Shown here: positions 47,172-58,437 of the stretch, in pieces | Numbering within the stretch: the stretch's first letter is position 1 | Layout of the letters: each line of letters begins with the position of its first letter | DNA from: Sternotherus odoratus | Taxonomy: Eukaryota; Chordata; Testudines; Kinosternidae | DNA: 64,000 nt | NCBI GenBank assembly: GCA_032164245.1 | Contig: JAVMKO010000003.1 | Location: 135,273,259 to 135,337,258, forward strand | Direction of reading: 5' to 3' | Notes under the pieces: model-generated | What the model was told of the DNA's origin: nothing | Database searches by the model: none | Seen by the model: only the letters and a program-made list of their open reading frames with translations | Made by a program: the position numbers and the translations under genes

Positions 47172-49440
47172 ACTAATATGGAAGACCCACCCAATCAGGG
47201 AAATTGGCTGCCTATAAATGTGGAAATGATCAAAGAAAACCGACTGAATCAATAGATTCTCTCCTCTTTCAGTTCTATCAATCTCCAGTGTTACTTTTAA
47301 CCACAGGAGTTGATTTTTTTTAAAGATTTTGTACATAGCAGTCTGATTTTAAGTTGTTGAGATCCTACATGCTAAACTTTCAGATCAATTTTCTGCCATT
47401 TCTGTTGATGAAACTGTGTCCAAAATTAATACAAATAAAGAATTGCATCTCAAGAATAAGTATGGCAATGTTTTGATACAAGATCTCTCCTTTGATTGCA
47501 ACATGTAACTGAAGCAAATAAGTAACTTAAAAGAACAGTTTCTCACAATTTAGTGGAGTACAAGTAGTATTTTAAAATAGACTACCATAAGAAGGGGGGG
47601 GGGGGAATATGCTGTCCTGATAGAGCAGAGATGTGGGTCCTCAATACAATGATGATTGCTCAAGCACCATCTATCTCCCCAACATCTTGGAGTGTTCCTG
47701 AACCTTAAGGAAGCAGACTGAAATTATCTGTCAAATGATGAGCAAGTGGTGTTGATCATGATTAAATAGCGGAAGCTCTAAGGACCAAGTTTGAACTGAG
47801 TGACATTGTTCATTTCTAGGTACAACTGTGAGGCTGCTACTCAGAATAAAAATGTTCCTCCACTCAAAGCAACACTCTCTTGTTACGTTACTGCAAACAT
47901 TTACAATATTAATTTCCAAAACAATACATGAATGCACTGTTACACTTCACACAGAAAATATTAATAATCAGGAAGTGTGGGAGCTAAGAATCCTACAGCA
48001 ACTTAACTCATATAGAATATTTACACATGGAGACCCCTATCCTTTAACTGGATAGATATGTGCAGACACACACTTGCACCCATGCAGCATTCCAGTGAGG
48101 CTCCACGAATGCAAAGGTCTGCCCACACGTCCAAATTGCAGGACTTGAGGCTTAGGCCAAAAAACCCTCCAGATCAATACTACCAACATGCACTGCAGCA
48201 GAATTAACGATGGTGTAGGAAGCCTGAACTCTGGCCTTTTGTGATTTTTAAATGTTATCCAACTGCTCGGTCAACACTGCATTACTGCAGGGTGGAGTTG
48301 GTTGTTTAGAGCTTAAAGGGTAGAGAGGCCTCTAATAGTGTAGTCATGAAAATGGATACAGTTTGGCTTTGAAGTTCACATCTCAGTAAGGGAATGTTGT
48401 GGGAAAGGAGGAGTTTCCATCTTTGCTACCACTACTGTTCTGTTGAAGAAAGCATCCTGCAAGGCTGGGCTACCAAGGCGGCAGCACATTGTTTGCACTG
48501 TGATGGATGCACCTGGGCAACAGAAGTGATAGAAATTGCTTGGACTCTAACATGAGGGGACCTGCAGCAGTGGCGCCAGTTCAGATATTTCTTGCTGGGG
48601 CAAATTCCACTCCCCCCCCCCCCCCCCAACAGGGACCCCATTTGTCCTTTCCCCAGGTCTCCCTCAGCCAGAGAGGGTGTGTCTTCAGAGAAGGTATGTA
48701 AACACCTGCGGCTAACCTGTAATAGTGGACGTGAGCTTGCCAGGCTTAGGCTGCAGGGCTGCAAAATGGCAGTGCAGATATTTGGACTCAGGTATCTTCC
48801 CCCAACTTGAAGTCCCAGAGCTCAAGTCCCAGCCCAAACCCTAATATTTACACTGTAATTTTATAGCCCCGCAGCCTGACCTCTGTGAGCCAGAGATAGC
48901 AGACACAGGCCACCTGTCCGTGTTTAATTGCAGCGTAGCCATACTCAGAGTCTCCCCTCTCTCTAGCCATACAGTGCACGAGCCAGTGCCACCGAAAGCC
49001 GAGTTCTTGGCCGACTCCCCTGCACTCCTGAGGAAAAGGCTCCTTATGTGCCCTCACAACACCATTTGGCGTGACTACCCCTCCAGCTGGATTTGAGTAG
49101 CAACGTGACTCTGTGCGCTCGGTCCAATGCCACTCACTGAAATTGGGCCCAGCCATCACTCGGTCTGCCTTCTTATGGCCGGGTCAAATTTCAGCAGCAT
49201 TGGAACAAGGCAACCAGAGCGATGTTCCAGGCTACTCTGGCAGTAGCCAAACTGATTTAGCACAGGACCAGTGCTTACAAGTGGTCAAGAAAGCTTCCCC
49301 CACCCCTCCAGCTCCATGGCCTATGAAACTTTGACCAAGTGCAAAAACCTTGGAAGGGGGCCCTTTCCCCCTCCCACAGCATCCACAATGGGAACCAGAG
49401 ATCTGGAGGTTTTCCTGTTCTGAGGTTAAGGTAGTGAGGT
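47172..49440. other. RPS6KC1 intron, no exon seen
   Basis: Intronic. A G run lies at about 47596-47606, a C16 run at 48612-48627 and an old repeat piece near 48060-48180. The segment 48550-49430 is less AT-rich than its neighbours and may include unrecognised repeats; no coding segment is convincing. Confidence 0.4.
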
Positions 49441-50787
49441 TGTAACAGTGCGACGATTCACCCCTGCGGCATCTCCTACTGGCCGTCCAGGAATTAGCTC
49501 TTCCACCTCCAGAGCCCCCTCCGCAGGCCGGTGTCTCACTGCCTGCTGGCCCCATCTCCCTCCTCGACTCCGGTGACCTTTTTCCTGGAGTGCTGCCCTC
49601 TGGCAATACCCCCCCAATTCTGCCTCTGGGTCTCCACTCTCTGGGGAACCCCCAACCCTCTAATCCCCACCTTGCCTCAATCTAGGGATACCCCAGTCAT
49701 CAGCAAGCCCCCACTCCCTGAGGCACACTGCAATGTAGCAGCCGGTCATCATAGGCAAGGGGATTTGGACCTACTGCCTTTCCCTGCAGCCCCAGTACCT
49801 TTTCAGGCCTCTCTATCAGGTCTGAAGCCTGGGGAGTTGCTAGGCTGGAATTCCCCAGCTCCCTTGTCCATCCCCCCAGCACTGTTCCACCTCAGGTACC
49901 CTGTCCTGCAGACAGACAACCAGGCCCCGCTCTCTCCCAGCCTGGAGAGAGAGAGAGACTGCCTAGCACAGGGGTGGGCAAACTACAGCCCGCGGGCCCT
50001 TTTTTATCTTGCCCGCGAGCTCCTGCTGGGGGAGTGGGACTGGCGGAGCACTCTAAAAATGTGCACTCTGAGAATCCGCACTCGGAGAGCGGGGCTGGCG
50101 AGCCACCCCGGGCAGGAGACCTGCAGCCGGCCGCACCGCCGTGAGAGCGGGTCTGGGGCACCGCCCGGGACAGCAGGCCCACGGCAGCCGGGGGTGTCGC
50201 CCAGAGACCGGGACAATGGGCCTACAGTGAGCACCGCACCCTGCCCTCTGGGCCCAGGGTGCCGGGCTGACCGCAGCAAGCTGTGGGGCCCGGGCTCCTG
50301 AGCCAGGGACGGGGCCCAGCACACCAGGCCAAGCCAGGAGGTGGGGGGAGGGGGGGAGGAGTCAAGGAACAGAGCAGGTGGCTAGATAGGGGATGGGGTT
50401 CTGGAGGGTCAGTTAGAGTAGGGAGGGTCTCCGAAGGGGGCGATAAGGGGACAAGGAAGGGGGGGAGGGGATATTGGATGGGTCAGAGGTTCTGATGGGG
50501 GCAGTCCGGGGGCGGGAAGTGGGTGGTGGTCAGATTGTGGAGGGCCAAAGGCCCTGCCCCCTCAATTTTGAACCTCCCATGTGGCCCTTGGGCCAAAAGG
50601 TTTGCCTACCCCTGGCCTAGCTGCCTCTCAGCCCTTTTATAAAGGGCCAGCTGTGGCCTGATGGGACGTGGCCCAGCTGTGTCTGCTTCCGCAATCAACC
50701 CGGGCTTGCTGCTTTCTCCCAGCAACAGCCCTCTCCAAGGCTGTTTTACCCCTTTTATTTTAGGAGCAGGGTAGCCACCCCGCTACA
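49441..50787 (+). mobile_element. Solo LTR (family A, copy 3) split by a hAT MITE
   Basis: It starts TGTAACAGTGCGACG and ends GCCACCCCGCTACA. An exact 5-bp duplication, GAGGT, flanks it at 49436-49440 and 50788-50792. It shares AATTAGCTCTTCCACCTCC and CTCTGGGGAACCCCC with the other two copies. Without the nested element at 49969-50614 (plus one 8-bp duplication) its length is about 690 bp, close to copy 2. The 256-codon frame 49531-50301 runs from the LTR into the MITE and is not a gene. Confidence 0.88.
49969..50614. mobile_element. hAT-type MITE nested in the solo LTR
   Basis: Inverted ends CAGGGGTGGGCAAACTACAG and AAGGTTTGCCTACCCCTG, with the octamers GCCTAGCA (49961-49968) and GCCTAGCT (50615-50622) as a duplication with one mismatch. 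The interior is GC-rich with G runs at about 50340-50480. The same family is at 57694-58437. No transposase. Confidence 0.9.
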
Positions 50788-51284
50788 GAGGTGTTTTGTT
50801 TTGTTTTAAAATATAAAGAAGCATTGGGCTGGGATTCAGAGACATTCACAATCTTCCTTCTGTAAACTGGACCAGCAGCATCTTCAGTGCAAGTCAGGTT
50901 GGGCAGAGACAAAGTGCAGTGTCACCGTGGGGGGGGGTCCGAATTCAAGTTTTAGCAGCTGCTAATTGATCATATTCTACCATCTATTCACTCTGTGTAG
51001 CCCCTTAGTCCCCTTAAAATCAAATGGAGTAACTCTCAGAGTGATGTGCTGCTCATTGCTAAGTTCTGAAGCCATCTTTTAAATTGTTTATAACCGTATC
51101 ATGGTCATTGACTATGTACATGCTTTAGTTATGGACCACCCGCATGCCAAGTTTCTAAGTTCAACCTGTGTGTAAATTCAGCAGGAAGTGTACAGGGCAT
51201 TCTAAAATTTTAAAGCAAGGAAGTTTTCCCTTTTCACAAGGAGCTCACACAGCTGACTAGATTTTGCTCAGACTTCCTGAAACA

Positions 51285-51487
51285 GAATCAGAGAGGTAGC
51301 CGTGTTAGTCTGGAATTGCAGAAGTGACAAAGAGTCCTGTGGCACCTTAAAGACTAATTAGAGTATTGAAGCATAAGCTTTCGTGGGCTAATACCCACAT
51401 GCTTGCATCCGATGAAGTGGGTATTAGCCCACGAAAGCTTACGCGTCAATATTTTAGTTAGTCTTTAAGGTGCCACAGGACTCTGTC
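51285..51487 (-). mobile_element. Inverted (hairpin) Penelope-like insertion with 13-bp TSD
   Basis: Flanked by an exact 13-bp duplication, ACTTCCTGAAACA at 51272-51284 and 51488-51500. The left arm begins at the family's 3' end (GAATCAGAGAGGTAGCCGTG) and runs to CGTGGGCTAATACCCACAT. The right arm starts GATGAAGTGGGTATTAGCCC and is its inverse, stopping at CCACAGGACTCTGTC. A loop of about ten bases (GCTTGCATCC) separates roughly 70-bp arms. It is the mirror image of 46048-46236. It lies in the RPS6KC1 intron. Confidence 0.88.
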
Positions 51488-51500
51488 ACTTCCTGAAACA

Positions 51501-52030
51501 GTTCATCTCTGGATAGAACTCACAACTGAAAAATCTCAGCCACTAAAGTAATTTGAGGTTTTTGTTTTATGTATTTTACACTAGTTTACAACCTTTTGTT
51601 TTCAAAGGTTCATAAGAGAAACTGTTTAGCCATCTCATTTTTGCCAGGCATTACCACTTGACCACTAAATAAAATTAGCAGTTTTCAGTTTGAAGCACAG
51701 CATTTACCAGAACTACTAAGATGCACATTTTATCCCATATCCCATCCCATTAATAAAAATGGTTCTAAGAAAACATACCAATCTCTAAATTATTTCCAAT
51801 TTTGCTCATCATAGGTGCCTCACATATTTGCATGTCTATTACACTTTTATATTTAAAGCTGGTACACGATATGTTTCTCTTATTATTGTACATTTGTTAA
51901 GTTTGTATTTTTAAAACGGATATTGCATGAACTTGAGGTCCCAAAGAGAAGTATGTAATATAGGCTCCACGAGAAAATGAAAACTGCTAATCTATTTTCC
52001 AAGTGAAACATTTTAGGTGATTGCTCTAAC
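51501..52030. other. RPS6KC1 intron, unique-looking
   Basis: AT-rich intronic sequence next to the donor of the exon at 52031-52120. No repeat recognised. Confidence 0.4.
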
Positions 52031-52120
52031 CTGGGGCACAGTACATTCTCTCCATGGCATCGTTGTCACAGGGATCTTCAACCTCACTCCACCTGCTAAA
52101 ATACGTTAGCTGAATGTGTC
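52031..52120 (-). CDS. RPS6KC1: RPS6KC1 coding exon (DFG-to-APE segment)
   Basis: A 90-bp exon, phase 1 in and 1 out. The acceptor is TTGTTTTTAG before GACACATTCAGC; the donor is GCCCCAG before GTTAGA. With the flanking split codons it encodes GHIQLTYFSRWSEVED, then PCDNDAMERMYCAPE. In a kinase this is the stretch from the DFG motif to APE. Here the DFG position reads TYF, while CAPE is intact. As far as I recall the vertebrate RPS6KC1 protein has the same substitution, so it is a family trait rather than damage. The large exon lies 271 bases upstream. Confidence 0.97.
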
Positions 52121-52391
52121 CTAAAAACAAAACGACAGGAGAAATCAAAACATTTTTCCCTTCCATTTTCTACAGAAGTGAACTGTAATTACTCCTTTTG
52201 TAGCTAAAAACAGTATCATTAAGAATAATGGCATCATTAAGTACTAGAAGCTATTACTGGGGGTGAATTTGCTGCACTGATAATGAAGCTCTAGACAGGA
52301 AATGAAGATACTAATTACAAGATAAAACGCCTACCCAGTTAATTGGAAGCAACAGTGAATAAAAAGAAATGCATTTGCAAAAGTTCCTGAC

Positions 52392-53978
52392 CTCTATCAT
52401 TCAATAAGATGTTGTTTGGGTTCAAATCGCGGCACACAATTCCTTCTCTATGTAAAGCATCAAGGGCTACAACCATTTCAGCTGCCCATCTTTGAATGCA
52501 ACCCTCTGGGATGTAAAATCTGGAGGTTAGTGCTAGTCTTTTGTCGAGGTCCTGAAAAATTTGATGTATTTCCTTCTCTCCTTCCAGTGCTATTTCACTC
52601 TTGCCCTCCACTGCTGTCTCTTTGCTTTCAGCTTTTGGTAAGAGAGCAGGGTTTATTTTCTCTTTAGCAAAGTCTTCCATTTGATCAGAAAATAACAACA
52701 CTGCTTGATTTCTTACAATGCCTCCATCTAAGCTATACTCTTTAGCACCTGAGAGTGGGTTAGAAATAAATAAGAAATTTTCTTCTGTGCTTGTTGCATT
52801 TAATGATGAGGAAGAAACTGCTCCGAGTCCTTGAAACTGAGCCATGTCTTCTGAACTAGCCAGGTCAACGTCAGACGCAAATAGTGTCCTGACAATTTCC
52901 TGAGTGACATCATATTGTCCTTCTGATTTCTTGCTAGAAGGATGGCCCAATTCTGGCACTACATGATTTAACTTTTGATCAAGTGCTTTGCATTGCTCTG
53001 TACTATTATTTAATTGTAAGACATCAGGGGTTTCTAACAGTTTGCTTTCCAAGATGTTTACATCAGTCTTTGTAAACATTTTTGGCCTAACCACTGGCAC
53101 TTCTTCCAGCTTTTCAGATACACCAGGTAAATTTATCAGAAGATCGGGCCTTCCTTCATCAGCACTACTTACATCATCAAAAGCAGCATCCTTAAAAGAA
53201 ATTACCGGCACAGAGTCATTGGAACCTCGGCTTATTGTGTCCTGGGCTCTAAAGCCCACCTTGCTTTCCATGGTTTCAAGGCTCCTGTCATGATCTGGTA
53301 CAGAAAAAAATGGCTTTAAAGATTCTGATTTTAAGCTAAACAATTTATCTCCAAAATCAAGCCCCAGAAGTTCACTTGTGCTGTCCTTACTGTCTATTCT
53401 GAAGAATTCCATAGGGCTGTGCTTGGATTTACTCAATGAGTCGGATATCCCAGTAGGACTAAGTACTTCCGAGTCAGCATCTTCAGTGAAAATCTTTAGC
53501 TCCCGAGAGGTGATCTGAGAGCTGAGGCTATCATTGCCAACTAACGTATGTGCCTGTAAGCATCCTAACTCTTTGATTTTAAGATCTTCTCCCTCTGGTT
53601 TCGGCACAGGTTCCTCATTTAAAGAGCCAGGATCAACTTTTTCTTGCCCATATTCATTGCATAATGTCAAATAACTAGTAGTGCACTCTTCTTCTGAACT
53701 TGACCCAGAATCTGTCCATTTGGGAGAACCGTCTTGGCCATCTTCCTGGGTACTACTCTCATCTTGAGAACTTGGTGTAAGGCTGCTCTTCAGTGGTATA
53801 ACTCTCAGCATGTTCTCTCCATTGCTTCCCCTGGAGTCAACACTACTGCTGATTTCTGTAGGGCTAGGGGTTGGCAGCTGCAGGTGAATTTTAGTAGAAC
53901 TTTTGAGTTCATGGATTTCAAAGCTTTCTTCGGGGCTTCTGTTTAAGAATTTACTGATGTAAGACCACAGTTTTCCTC
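52392..53978 (-). CDS. RPS6KC1: RPS6KC1 large exon: kinase insert and catalytic loop
   Basis: RPS6KC1 (RPK118) is a PX- and MIT-domain protein of early endosomes reported to bind sphingosine kinase 1 and peroxiredoxin 3; these parts lie upstream of the window. This 1587-bp exon (acceptor TTTGTAG before GAGGAAAAC; donor GATAGAG before GTCAGG) encodes 528 whole codons. It opens with GKLWSYISKFLNRSPEE, equivalent to the alpha-D helix of a kinase. A Ser/Glu/Asp-rich, probably disordered insert of about 470 residues follows, with conserved islands DSGSSSEEECTTSYLTLCNE, SPMEFFRIDSKDS, DTISRGSNDSVPVISFKDAA and EKEIHQIFQDLDKRLALTSR. The kinase fold resumes at FYIPEGCIQRWAAEMVVALD and ends in the catalytic loop HREGIVCRDLNPNNILLNDR. 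The loop has CRD in place of HRD, keeps the Asp, and has Asn in place of the usual Lys. The frame is open throughout. The frame continuing 5' of 53978 is intron. Confidence 0.97.
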
Positions 53979-54902
53979 CTACAAAGGAAGAAAAAGAAAA
54001 ATCACAATTTAACTCGGAACTAAAAAACTGTTTCATTATGAGATATAAAATACACAAGTCACCAGAGCAAATTACTTCCTTATGCCAATTAGAGGAGGTT
54101 AGAACTGCTATTTCAATAGAGAATAGCTAGAGGGACCCTGTCGACTTAACTCATAGTTCAAACAAATTTATTAATACATTCATGTTAGTAGCAACATCTT
54201 AGATTATTAAAATAGAAAGAATGCTTAAAATCCTACAGAATGGTCTCTAACCAAAATGTTCCAGGATTACAACTGCTCTCCCATTTCAGGACATATCAAG
54301 AATGAGAGAAAATAAAGTTCCCCTCAGCCATTCTGCATTTCCTGAGATGCTTCTGAATCACAGCTCCAATCATCTATGTGACATCAGGGGAGGAGAAAAG
54401 GAGAGATGGAATAAAGGAGAAATCATTACCGAGTTCTAGGTTCCCCCCCCTTCAATTTTATGGGTATTAGTGTCCCTCCGCTCCCTACTAGTAGGATACA
54501 GATATTTCTTTTCTTGCTTTTTGAATGTGTCTTATTGGTCTATTAAATCAGGACTGTTTCTCCCTCTATCCTGCCAAGTTAAGATTTCTTCCCTATTACC
54601 TTGCTATGTTGTGCAAGATTTTAATCAATACACTTCAGTAACAAATATCAGAATCTATGGCTAAAGAGCAAGGAATAAGACAAAGCATCTGTCTTTGTCC
54701 CAACCCAAGCCCAGTTCTCATCTCTGAAAAGTCCAAGAAAGTTACAGCACTAAATGTAATCACTGTATTGGCTGCAGTTAAGCTTTGGAAATAATAACAT
54801 TGAACTGTTACTCTTCAAAATCTTGAAAATTATATTAATGCTTGCCATAAACAATTACAGATCATGGGTACAAAGCAGAAGGTTTCACAAAATGAAATTA
54901 GA
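53979..54902. other. RPS6KC1 intron upstream of the large exon
   Basis: AT-rich intronic sequence with a polypyrimidine tract (as read on the minus strand) at the acceptor. No further exon seen. Confidence 0.5.
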
Positions 54903-55375
54903 AGATATTAGAATAATAGAAGATTAGAGTTGGAAGAGACCTCAAGGAGGTCATGTAGTTCACCCCCCTGCTTAAAGCAGGACCAATCCCAACTAAATCA
55001 TCCCAGCCAGGGCTTTGTCAAGCTGGGCCTTAAAAACCTCTAAGGATGGAGATTCTATCACCTCCCATTCCATTCCATTCCAGTGCTTCACCACCCTCCT
55101 AGTGAAATAGGTTTTCCTAATATCCAACCAAGACCTTCCCCACTGCAACTTGAGACAACTACTCCTTGTTCTGTCATCTGCCATCTCTGAGAACAGCCTA
55201 GCTCCTTCCTCTTTGGAACCCCCTTTCAGGTAGTTGAAGGCTGCTATCAAATCCCCCCTAACTCTTCTCTTCTATAGACTAAGTAAGACCAGTTCCCTCA
55301 GCCTCTCCTCATAAGTCATGTGCCCAACCCCCTAGTCATTTTCATTGCCCTCTGCTGGACTCTCCAATTTGTTCT
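54903..55375 (-). mobile_element. CR1 LINE 3' end
   Basis: In reverse orientation: AGATTAGAGTTGGAAGAGAC, AAGCAGGACCAATCCCAACT, ATCATCCCAGCCAGGGCTTT, CTTCACCACCCTCCTAGTG, CTCTTTGGAACCCCCTTTCA and CATTGCCCTCTGCTGGACTC. The 85-codon minus frame at 54993-55250 is the ORF2 C-terminus. Confidence 0.93.
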
Positions 55376-57693
55376 ACTGGGCTTGCTTGGGCCTAAGAAA
55401 TTGACCTCAAGCATGCAGAGAGAGGTCCTAGAAAATTTCGGGGGGGAAATGCAAATTCAAGAAGTTTCCTTTCAAAATAAAAGCATTTACTGAAATTCCT
55501 GAAAGTATGCGTGATCTAACAAGTTCTTCACTAACTATGATGTACCTAAGTGTATCAAACAAAAAAATATTAATAGAAAATTCTAACAATTTAGAAACTG
55601 ATGGTAAGGAGGACAATCTGGATCTATTCACATACGTGCTCTTAGTTTGCAAGTTGTAAACAGATGTTAGGGTGTCATCACCTTGGCATTCCCATATAAT
55701 TAAATGTGACAGCCCCAGCCAGATGGGAAGGAAAACATGGAGGGGGTCCTGATATAGAAAACACTGAGAATCAATAATTCATTATATCATAATTTTATAT
55801 CCCAATTTAAACATGTTCATGGTTACCATGAATACATGTCTGTATTTAAATGAGTCATATGGAATGTTCTTGTTTTATTTTTTTGCGCGAAAGTTTTAGA
55901 GTTGGTCAAATTTTGAAGCTTTGTCCACAATTTACCGCTCCCCCCCACACAAAAGAATTCAAAACACAAATGTTTTAAACAATTTGTTTAAAAATATAAT
56001 TTTTAATTTTCAGTTTGGAGTTCCCCACTGCCACCATCTCTCTCTCTCTTTCTAGCAGTAGTAGGGGGAAAGGAGGCAAACATGGGGTTGGGGCACCACT
56101 CCCTTCTTTACCTGTCCCCGTAATTGGAAAAAAGAGGGAGCAAAAGTGAAAGTGGGATTTTTATTCCACAATTCTGAATGAAAATTTCAAACAATTTATT
56201 TTTGTTAAGTTTTGTTGAAATCATGTTTTTTAAATGCAAAAATTTGGCAAAATAATTTTGACCGGTTCATTCATTTACATATAATGGAAATATTCATGGT
56301 TTGCCTATATCAATTTATAAAACTTCCTTTAACAACACTGTCCCCTAACCAATCCATACATATAGACCCTGGAACTTCTTGCACATGAGTGGACTGTAAT
56401 GGAACTCCCATATGAGAGCAGCAGTCCACTGACACATACGAGGTGGCAGAATGTGGTCTTAGCTTTTATACACCACTGAGGTTGGAAGAAACCTCCTGGC
56501 TAAGGGAGATGTCGTTGGGTTCATAAGAGCTATACTACCAGGGAACCAGAGGTGGCTTGGGGACCCTGGGCATCCATAAGTGCTAAGCCAGTCCCTATTC
56601 TCATGTCTTCCTGATTCCCCTTTGGAAATGTATCAAGGGCAATCAACAGTGGGACAAGGAGTTTTCTATCCCCAAATCCTCCTCCCTAGGTATTTCTATT
56701 AGAAGGGTGGCCCAGGACATTATTGTTTCTTTATGTTTAATAGACATTTGACCCTACCAATGTAAGAAACTCTCAAGTCACTATGTAACGGCTTAAAAAG
56801 AAAAAGGGTTTTTTTCCTGATGTTTTTCAACAGAGAATCCAATTCCGTTAGTCCTAGTTGGCATCTGAATCTGGTTAACAGGCCAGCTTCTAATTATTAT
56901 ATTTAAGATCCCCAAAAAATAATCAAATTTGCCCTATTATTCTGACACTAGTGAAAACAGTTTAGATGGCCATACTGCCTACCCTTCAATAATTATTCTC
57001 ATTATAAACCTTCCTCTTTTTAACAGCTTAAGAGAAAAAAGTTTATTATTCAATACTTACTTGTAGTAGGAAATAATAAAAAACGGTTGCTTATTGCTTT
57101 CTGATTTACAGTTAAGTGCAACTAAATGAAAAACCATTTGATTAATGTCCAAATTCATACATATAGCTGTTAATGTAGAAGTATTTCAAGACTGGCCTCC
57201 TGGTCAAGTTGAAATACATAAATAAATGCTGTTCAATAATTTTGTTCAATACTGAAAAACAACAATTTTATTCCCTTCTGAAAATGCACAATCCAGGGTC
57301 AAACAAGAGCGATATTTGTTTCTGGGTATATAATTATGTTTTTATGAGTGACACACAAATAATCTCCCCCTCCTCCCACCATGTGTTGTGTAAGATCAAG
57401 AAAACCCATTAGCAAGCCATGCTAATATTCTATCAGGAATCTATAAAACCTAAATTACAGAAGTCAGTCCACGCAAGCGGGCTTCAGTCACTTTGTCAAA
57501 TATTGTCTAACATACTAAATACTGTAACTGTAAAAAGTATTACTGCAAAACTGAACTTTAGTCATCTTTAATAGAATCACAAGAAACTAGCATCAATGCA
57601 ACCAAGTTTCCTAAATCTAATCTTTCTACCACAAGGTTTCAAGTCATTCTATACATTTTATAGTACTGCTTCATCAATGCTAATGTACTAAAG
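55376..57693. other. RPS6KC1 intron, no exon seen
   Basis: AT-rich intronic sequence. About 55890-56270 contains the GAAATTTT-rich unclassified repeat also seen near 6490 and 18395. A (CT)n lies near 56037-56050. Confidence 0.4.
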
Positions 57694-58437
57694 CAGGGGT
57701 GGGCAAACTTTTTGGCCCGAAGGCCACATCGGGGTTGCAAAACTGTATGGAGGGCAGGGTAGGGAAGGCTGTGCCTCCCCAAACAGCCTGGCCCCCACCT
57801 CCTATCTTCCCCCTCCCACTTCCCGGCTCCTAACTGCCCCCCTCAAAACCTCTGACCCATCCAACACCCACAGCTCCTTGTCCCTGACCACCCCCTCCCA
57901 GAACCCTCACCCTAACCACCTCCCCAGGACCCCACCCTCTTTTCAACCTCCCTGCACCCTGAGTGCCTCCCTCGGAATCCCTGACCCTTCCAACCACCTC
58001 CCACACTCCTTGTCCCCTGACCGTCCTCTCCTGAGAACCCCCCCCCCGACCCTAATCACCTCCCAGACACAACCTTCGATCCAACCCCTCTGCTCCCTGT
58101 CCCCTGCCTGCCCTGTCCCCTTTCTATAACCCTATCCCCAGACAGGCTCCCCGGGACTCCCACAACTATCCAATCCCCCTGTTGCCTGTCCGCTGACCGC
58201 CCCCCCCCCAACCCTCTGTCCCTTATCCAACCCCCTTACCATGCTGCTTAGAGCAGCGTGTATAGCCAGAGCCAGACACGCTGCTGTGCTGATCCACAGG
58301 AATGTGCAGTCCTGCCCCCCAGAGCATGGTGGCGAGACTCCAGAGGAGGGGGAAACAGTAGGGTGGGTAGCCTCCCTAGCTGGCAGGGCGGTCCTGCAGG
58401 CCTGATGTGGCCCATGGACCATAGTTTCCTACCTCTG
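57694..58437. mobile_element. hAT-type MITE, C-rich interior
   Basis: The left end CAGGGGTGGGCAAACTTTTT matches the element at 49969-50614; the right end ACCATAGTTTCCTACCTCTG is its decayed inverse. The octamers TACTAAAG and TATTAAAT agree at six of eight positions. The interior is C-rich with repeated CCCTGACC words; frames inside are by-products. Confidence 0.82.

Noticed and set aside
49531..50301. 256-codon plus-strand ORF
   Set aside because: It starts inside the solo LTR and ends inside the nested hAT MITE; Pro/Gly/Arg-rich composition and no domain. It is an artefact of GC-rich repeats.
53979..54057. Upstream extension of the large RPS6KC1 frame with an ATG
   Set aside because: A strong acceptor (polypyrimidine plus TTTGTAG) lies at 53979-53980, and homology begins exactly at GKLW; the extension is intron.
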